Source of the DNA: Atherix ibis
Lineage: Eukaryota > Arthropoda > Insecta > Diptera > Athericidae
NCBI GenBank assembly: GCA_958298945.1
Contig: OY282605.1
Span: forward strand, 31,846,811-31,910,810
DNA: 64,000 nucleotides
Direction of reading: 5' to 3'
Part shown: piece by piece, positions 58,291 through 64,000 of the stretch
Layout of the letters: each line of letters opens with the position of its first letter
How positions within the stretch are numbered: the first letter of the stretch is position 1
Notes under the pieces: generated by a model
What the model saw: only the letters and a program-made list of their open reading frames with translations
Database searches by the model: none
Told to the model about the DNA's origin: nothing
Position numbers and translations under genes: made by a program

Positions 58291-59186
58291 CGAGGTCTGC
58301 TCAAAAAGTATCGCGAATTTTGAATTTCCGCGAGTTACGTATATTCGATATTCAATTTTCGATTTTTTTATGGCGTTATGTTTGTACTCATATCTCTCTC
58401 TTATGCCAATAAGTTCGGCCATTTTGAATGTTCAGTTAATTTTTGACAGCTGCTTTGCTTGCACGTGTTTTGGCTCGTCGTCGATTTTTGCCCATTTCAA
58501 AATATGGACCAAAGAATCTGTATTAAATTTTGTGTGAAAAACAAAATTAATTGCGCGAACGCATTCCGAATGTTGACTGTGGCGTATGGTGAAGTTACCT
58601 TCGACCGAAGCAATGTTTATCGGTGGTAGAAAATGTTCTCAGAGAGTCGAGAAGATGTGAACGACGAAAAGGGTGCCGGACGGTTTTTGTTACAGTTTTC
58701 TTCGATTTCAGGGGCGTGGTGCATCATGAGTTTCTGCCACTGGGTAGAACGGTCAAGAAGGAATATTACCTGTAAGTTATGCGCAAGTTGAGCCAAGCAA
58801 TCCGCCAGAAACGCCCGTATTTGTGGAAGAACAAAATTGGCTTTTGCTAGTTTTGTCCAAAAATAACACATTAATAATACCGCAGCCACCCTATTCCGCA
58901 GATCTGGCCCCATGTGACTTTTTTTTGGTCCTGAAACTGAAGAGCCCCATGAAAGGACGACGCTACGCCACGATTGAGGAGATAAAGACGGAATCGTAGG
59001 AGGAGCTGAACAAGATCACAAAAAATCATTTTTTGAAGTGCTTCGATGATTGAAAAAAACATTGGCAGAAGTGTATAATATTTGGTGGGGATTACTTTGA
59101 AGGTGACAAATTAGATATTCATGAATAAATAAATAATTTTTGAAAAAAAAAACATAAAATTCGTGATATTTTTTGAACACGCCTCG
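58291..59186 (+). mobile_element. MDQR mariner, internally deleted, TA duplication
   Basis: The left TIR CGAGGTCTGCTCAAAAAGTA and the complement of the right TIR, CGAGGCGTGTTCAAAAAATA, both continue TC.CGAATTTT. TA at 58289-58290 and 59187-59188. The length is 0.90 kb against an expected ~1.3 kb. The ~185 bp leader also forms both arms of the fold-back at 10005. Confidence 0.9.
58504..59128 (+). pseudogene. MDQR mariner transposase pseudogene
   Basis: Opens MDQRICIKFCVKNKINCANA, then FRMLTVAYGEVTFDRSNVYR with a stop for a tyrosine codon, and REDVNDEKGAGR. A deletion then removes the second HTH, linker and first catalytic block. Sequence resumes (shifted) at VFFDFRGVVHHEFLPLGRTV and AIRQKRPYLWKNKI. 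A second deletion removes the HDNA block, and LSKNNTLIIPQPPYSADLAP and CDFFLVLKLK follow with the third catalytic D. The tail reads ELNKITKNHFLKCFDD to GGDYFEGDKLDIHE. Related full copies are widespread in arthropod genomes and resemble the mariner-derived GVQW3/FLJ37770 proteins (from memory). Confidence 0.85.
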
Positions 59187-59188
59187 TA

Positions 59189-59540
59189 CATTTGTGTCGA
59201 TTTTTTTATGCAGACAAGACACCCACTGACATCTAGTTTTCGTAGTAGAAATTTTTTGAATTCAAAAAAGCATAATTAATATCAATTTTAACTCACTTAT
59301 TTCAAAAAAAAATTAAATTTAAAGACGACAAAAGGCAACATTTATTTTTTTAAAAATATCCTAAAATTAAACGCAATTGTCAATCAAATATCAAGCGCCT
59401 AAATTTTGTAGACTTTCGGAGAGTTGTAAAACACGCCATTTTCCATGAAAGTGGTAGCATACCGAAATGCTTGCATACTTTTGTTATAATTTATTTTGGA
59501 CATTTACAATATACATACGAGTATACTTATCGCTTTTAGT
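59189..59540. mobile_element. family X element, copy 3, partial, inverted
   Basis: The sequence matches the right-hand part of copies 1 and 2 on the opposite strand: GCAGACAAGACACCCACTGA near the start, then ATCAAGCGCCTAAATTTTGT and AACACGCCATTTTCCATGAA, GTGGTAGCAT and ATGCTTGCATACTTTTGT. Neither TIR is present. It lies directly between the MDQR mariner and a second MDQR 3' end. Confidence 0.65.
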
Positions 59541-59570
59541 GCGTTTTTATTTTAAAACCTTATTTTTAAG

Positions 59571-59743
59571 GTTTTATTGAACAAGATCACAAAAAATCAT
59601 TTTTTCAAGTGCTTCGAGGATTGGAAAACACTTTGATATAATATTTGGTGGGGATTACTTTGAAAGGGACAAAATAGATATTCATGAATAAATAAATAAT
59701 ATTTGAAAAAAAAACACAAAATTCGCTATTTGAACAGAACTCG
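59571..59743 (+). mobile_element. MDQR mariner 3'-end fragment
   Basis: Repeats the last ~170 bases of the element at 58291: AACAAGATCACAAAAAATCA, then TATTTGGTGGGGATTACTTT and ATTCATGAATAAATAAATAA, ending in a decayed TIR (GAACAGAACTCG) beside TA at 59744-59745. The encoded tail is ELNKITKNHFFKCFEDWK. It differs from the 58291 copy at several sites, so it is a separate insertion or an old duplication. Confidence 0.8.
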
Positions 59744-59844
59744 TAATGCCATCAATTTTGCTTGAAAATTTTTAATAAAATTACTCAAATCCATTATGAA
59801 AATAGTCCAAAAATAATCAGTTGGTTTTTTAAAAATAATCATCT

Positions 59845-60300
59845 TCTCGGACGAAGCTCACTTTCACCGGCGAGATATGGCGATCTGAAATTTTAAAATC
59901 AGTAATTGAGCAATTATTACATTCATCACTTTTATAAGTCCAAGGCATCATTGGTCCATTATTGTTTCAAAAATAAATCTGGTGCTACAGATACTATCAA
60001 TAGAGTGCGTTAAGGAGACATAGAAACCAATTTTGATGACCTATATTTGATGATATGGATGTCGATAAATTGTGGTTTCAAAAGGACAGCACTGCGAACA
60101 ACACTGCTCAAGAAACATTCGATTTATTGAAAACCAAATTTTATGGACCTCTACTTTCATAAAGATTTTATATCAATTTGCCCTCAAGATCATGTCATTT
60201 AATGCTTTTACACAAAAGATAAGTTTTATGAGAATAGTTCACACACAATTCAAGAGCTCAAAACTAATAACAAGTGCGTCATTCGAAAAAAAATAGACCT
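59845..60300 (+). pseudogene. rosa-type (D,D41D) mariner fragment, divergent
   Basis: The plus strand gives IIIFSDEAHFHRRDMAI with the first catalytic D. After decayed sequence come MDVDKLWFQKDSTANNTAQE and TFDLLKTKFYGPLLS, matching 'MDVDDIWFQQDGATCHTA..T.DLLK.KF.GR.IS' with the second D retained but GATCH lost. The NWPPRSCDLTPLD block has decayed; a later segment resembles KTIQELKTNI. Many stops. More divergent than the other rosa-type pieces here. Confidence 0.7.
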
Positions 60301-60798
60301 AATATTATTATTTAGTCATAAATGATAAAGTTTCTACAGTACATGTAAATAGAGAATAATGGAATTTTCATAAAAAATATTTTTATTATTTAATATTTAA
60401 AAAAAAAAGTTCCAATTGCTACCTTTCACATTTCATATTCTCTTTCAGCCTGATCTTGAATGTTTTTAATTCGATTTTTTAAATTAAATTTATGATTTCT
60501 TTTTCAATTGAATCCTCTTTACTATTCCCATATCTTCTTGTATTAGACATATGATAATTATTTTTATTACATTATGTGGATGTAAAAAGACACCATATTA
60601 CTTACTGTTGAATCCCTCACAAACTCTGTAATGCAATCGATCACCAAGCCACGGCAAAGTTAAGGTGTTTCTTGAGTAAATTCTTTGATTTTCCATATTT
60701 TATTACTTATACGTAATTCTCTTATTCCAGCACATATGATTTTCGTTATTCGACCACCCAAAAATATTTTAGATATTTTAAATAAATAATATTAAAAA
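60301..60798. other. gene-free AT-rich DNA
   Basis: No motif or repeat recognised. Confidence 0.5.
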
Positions 60799-60800
60799 TA

Positions 60801-62074
60801 CGGGATTTAACTTAAAAATGCGGGATTTTTGGCAAACTTTGAGTGTTTATTTTGAAAAATTGTTACAATATATTTTATTCAAAGTATTGTCCATCGGAAG
60901 CCACTAATTTTTCCCATCTTTCTGGCAACATATGGATTCCGCGCCAAAAAAAACTGCTCCGGTTTTGAGCCCAAGAATGAATCGAGCCAATTTTTGATGA
61001 CCTGTTCTGAAGTGAAGCGTATTCCGGTGAGGGCGTTTTGCATGGATCTAAACAAATGGTAGTCAGACGGGGCAAGGTCTGGGCTAAAAGGCGGGTGAGG
61101 CAAAACTTCCCAGCCACTGTTTTCTAAATAATTTTTAACCGGTCTTGCAACATGATGCCGTGCGTTGTCATGATGGAAAATTATGGCTTTATGTCTGGTC
61201 GCATATTCCGGGCGTTTTTCGGCCAATGCCCGCTTCAAACGGGTTAATTGTGTTCGGTAGAGGTCGCCTGTGATCGTCTGGCCCGATTTCAATAGCTCAT
61301 AATAGATCACACCCTTCTGATCCCACTAAATACAGAGCATTACCTTGGCGCCATGGATATTTGGCTTTGGCGTTGATTTGGCTGGTTGGCCGGGCTTCAC
61401 ATATGATTTTTTGCGCTTTGGGTTGTCGTAATGAATCCATTTTTAGTCGCCAGTAATGATTCGATTCAAAAACGACTTCTTTTTCTGCCGTTCAAGCAGC
61501 ATTTCGGACATGCAAAATCGCCTTTCAACGTCTCTCGGCTTCAATTCATATGGGACCCAATTTCCTTGCTTTTGGATGAATCCTGCTGCTTTCAAACATT
61601 TTGAAATGGCTGCTTGAGTGACTCCCAATGATTTTGTAATTTCTTCTTGAGTTCGACAACAGTCTTCGTCGAGTAATGCCTCCAAATCTTCATCTTCAAA
61701 CTTTTCTGGCTGACCTGGTCGTTCTTTGTCTTCCGTGTCAAAATCACCACTTTTGAACCGCACAAACCATCTCTCGCACATTGAAATCGATGGAACATAT
61801 TGAGGATAAGCTTCGGTGAGCAATCGATGTGCTTCAGCTGCACTTTTTTTCAAATTGAAACACTTCCCGCAAATGGGACTTTTTTGGTACGAAATTCGAC
61901 ATTTTTGAAGCCAGAAAAAACTTTGTTGTTTACACTATTTCGTTCAATGACTAATCGATAATGAATGACAGATGCTTAACCTCCAAAATGCCATATGAGT
62001 TATTATTAACACAAACCATGTGTAAAAGTTATGCCATCTGTTATCAATCCCGCATTTTTAAGTTATACACCCAA
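60801..62074 (-). mobile_element. mauritiana-like mariner, full length
   Basis: The right TIR complement, TTGGGTGTATAACTTAAAAA, continues TGCGGGATT and is flanked by TA at 62075-62076. The left end keeps AACTTAAAAATGCGGGATT but its outermost bases read CGGGATTT instead of TTGGGTGTAT. TA precedes it at 60799-60800. The length is 1.27 kb. Confidence 0.85.
60875..61902 (-). pseudogene. mauritiana-like transposase pseudogene
   Basis: The start ATG at 61902 gives MSNFVPKKSHLREVFQFEKK. A shift in an A run near 61853 leads to KKSAAEAHRLLTEAYPQYVP. The HTH segment is EITKSLGVTQAAISKCLKAA, the linker WVPYELKPRDVERR. FLNRIITGD has the first catalytic D, with the following E codon now TAA at 61443. A W codon has become a stop in MLCI*WDQKG. 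The frame from 61310 is open: MIYYELLKSGQTITGDLY, FHHDNARHH with the second D and SPDLAPSDYHLFRSM with the third, 34 residues apart. A shift near 60950 puts the tail (FFWRGIHMLPERWEKLVASD to GQYFE) into the next frame. It differs from the Mos1-like pair in TIR and sequence, so it is a separate lineage. Confidence 0.9.
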
Positions 62075-62076
62075 TA

Positions 62077-64000
62077 TAATTTTTTTTTTCAATGGAAATA
62101 AATAAAATAAATCAATAATATTTGAATAAAGAAGACTAAATGGGTGAAATTTACAAAAATCATTTTCCGAATAAAATTTTTCAATTAAATATCAAATTAA
62201 AAATCATTTCAGATATGAAAAGTCCTTATGACATAAACCTTTTAAATATTTCCCACACATTTTTTTGACATAAAATATAATTAAATAAATAAAAAAAAAA
62301 CTGAACAAAGTAAATGAGTTTAAGATAAAAGTACTATTTTCTTTCTGATTACTTCAAATATCATTCATGCTGATATAAAAAGCCTCTCAGCGATTCAATT
62401 TGCAAAAGGAAATAATCATCATATTAATCTGAATCAAGTATGAGAATAATGAAAAATGTTTCGTAATCGAAAGATGAAATCTATTTTCTAGTTTACTTTT
62501 CTCCCTTAGAAAACAGAAAGTCCTCCTTTGTCCGAAATTTGTTTTTAAAATTTCATACTAAATCTGTTCATATTTTTTTTTCATCATAAATCCACTTCTA
62601 CTCTACAGACACTAGTATATGGTAAATGTCCTTTTTTCTCTTGTGGCAAAGTATGAGTTTTTGTGTTTTTTTTGCTCCACCATATTGCAGGAAAATAAAA
62701 ATGAAAAGCAATGTTTTTTTTTTGTGTGGCCTCAAGTATTTTGTTAAAGTTTTTATTTTCAAATACAAAGAAAAATAAAGTTAATTGAAAAAGTCATTAG
62801 CGACAACATACTTTCTTTTATCTTTGTCCTTTTGATTCTCTATTTCTATCCATTCCGATATGATCATATTTAAAAAAAATTAATATTTTCCCATTTGGGA
62901 ATGAATCCAAAAGGAAGAATTGGTTTTGTTTTCTTATCAAATATGTCAGCGTTCCACTTTTATTGAGATTGCGTTCTTGTAAATAATAGAATTTCCTTTT
63001 TACAATCTTATTTTGTGTACTTTATGCTTTGACATTAACAAATCATAATTTTAGAAAATCATTTAAGGAAGTTTATTTCTCCTTGGACAGTATGATTGGC
63101 AAATTTTTTTCCAAAAATAACAACATAAAATTTTTTATTTTTATTAAAAAGCTTTGGTGAGAAATATTTGCGATTTATAATTATTTACAAAATCATATAC
63201 TTGTAAACGTAGATTTACACATATTTGTTGATTGTCATGTAGTAAAATATTTGTCAATTTTACACTTTTTGAACTTCATTAAAAACATATCTAAACTTTT
63301 ACATAATTATGTAAAGATTATGGAAATTTTTAGCAGATATTTGGAAAATGAGAAAGTTAAATAAAAAAAGTTTTTCCAAAGTTATTTTGAAGGAAAATAT
63401 TTATTTTATGAATTGGAGAAGAAATTCATAACAATTCCATAAGTATTAATTTTCCAATTTATAAATCAAAATAAGCTCACAGACGAGGTGTGATGGAATT
63501 CGAATGAAACTTTCATTCGACTAAGAAAGATCTGGCAACAGTGCGGACTTCCCTTTTACATTGCTTGTACGTTAGCCGCTTCTGAACGTGAAGTAAAAGT
63601 TTCTATCTTATTCGATAAATGCGCTTCTATAGTACATTTCGAAAAATTAAACAACGAAATCTAGTGAAAAAATGTGTTATCAAATTTTTTGTTAAGTTTA
63701 GTGAATCCGCAACATTTAATGAATGGAAAGTTTTAACATTTTTTTTTTAATAAGAAAAAAAAGTATATTAAAGGCACAAGTTTATCGGCAACATAAGGTA
63801 TATTTTAAAAAGCCCTTGAAAAGTAATGGATATTGCAGACACTTGGATTATCCTCCATGCGTTTTTAACCGTAAAAAAAGGGTCCAAGTGATTTCTGCAC
63901 CCAACTCTGCCACTTCGCACTGCGACCCAGTGTAATCCCTGAATTTTAATTTATGTAACTTTTTTTCATATTAATCAAAATCAGAAACTTTTTGAAACGA
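62077..64000. other. gene-free AT-rich DNA
   Basis: No element recognised. 63480-63700 is less AT-rich (contains TCTGGCAACAGTGCGG) and is followed by a 70-codon plus frame at 63723-63935 with three cysteines near its middle and end. It could be a 5' exon or chance; I see no splice-supported continuation. The window ends at 64000. Confidence 0.4.

Noticed and set aside
63480..63700. Possible promoter and 5' UTR (TCTGGCAACAGTGCGG and nearby less AT-rich DNA)
   Set aside because: No TATA/initiator arrangement or downstream exon can be supported; the following frame is only 70 codons and unassigned.

Overview
This 64 kb window is AT-rich, non-coding eukaryotic DNA packed with decayed transposable elements. 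The mix (irritans-, mauritiana- and cecropia-like mariners, D,D41D rosa-type mariners, Tigger/pogo, Harbinger, R1-clade and jockey-like LINEs) points to an arthropod, most likely an insect; the species cannot be named from the sequence. I see no convincing host gene, no tRNA or rRNA and no bacterial-type operon. By my boundaries mariner-type elements and fragments cover about 19 kb, near 30 % of the window. Only one transposase frame is fully open (51834-52883), and it has lost a catalytic aspartate.

Layout. 1-3100: AT-rich DNA with a short inverted repeat, a pair of ~100 bp direct repeats and a transposase C-terminal scrap. 3101-4391: near-intact irritans-type mariner. 4394-7254: nothing genic. 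7255-8265: deleted Mos1-like mariner. 9900-10724: rosa-type fragment abutting a mariner turned into a fold-back with ~185 bp arms. 10725-15980: nothing recognisable. 15985-17909: 5'-truncated R1-clade LINE inside a rosa-type transposase, with a hairpin at the junction. 18356-19619: cecropia-like mariner. 21925-24330: cecropia, rosa and pogo/Tigger remnants. 25115-28781: two mariners (families A and B). 28910-30985: jockey-like LINE. 33484-34992: two mariner remnants. 36927-39800: family B mariner, cecropia-like mariner and rosa fragment, nearly end to end. 40019-43089: a TIR element (family X) carrying a nested Tigger element. 43420-43800: mariner scrap. 45970-47245: family A mariner. 47310-48070: LINE reverse transcriptase remnant. 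50693-53060: second family X copy, then the family B copy with the intact frame. 55145-57500: full-length Mos1-like mariner and a Harbinger remnant. 58291-60300: MDQR mariner, third X copy, MDQR 3' end and rosa fragment. 60801-62074: mauritiana-like mariner.

The main interest is transposon history: a filled/empty site pair proving a clean Tigger insertion into family X; an inverted duplication of target DNA at a LINE 5' junction; a mariner palindrome; two cecropia-like copies sharing the same disabling mutations; and one open frame with a D-to-N catalytic change. I found no new defence, biosynthetic or regulatory system. Subfamily names rest on remembered family motifs and TIRs and have not been checked by a search.
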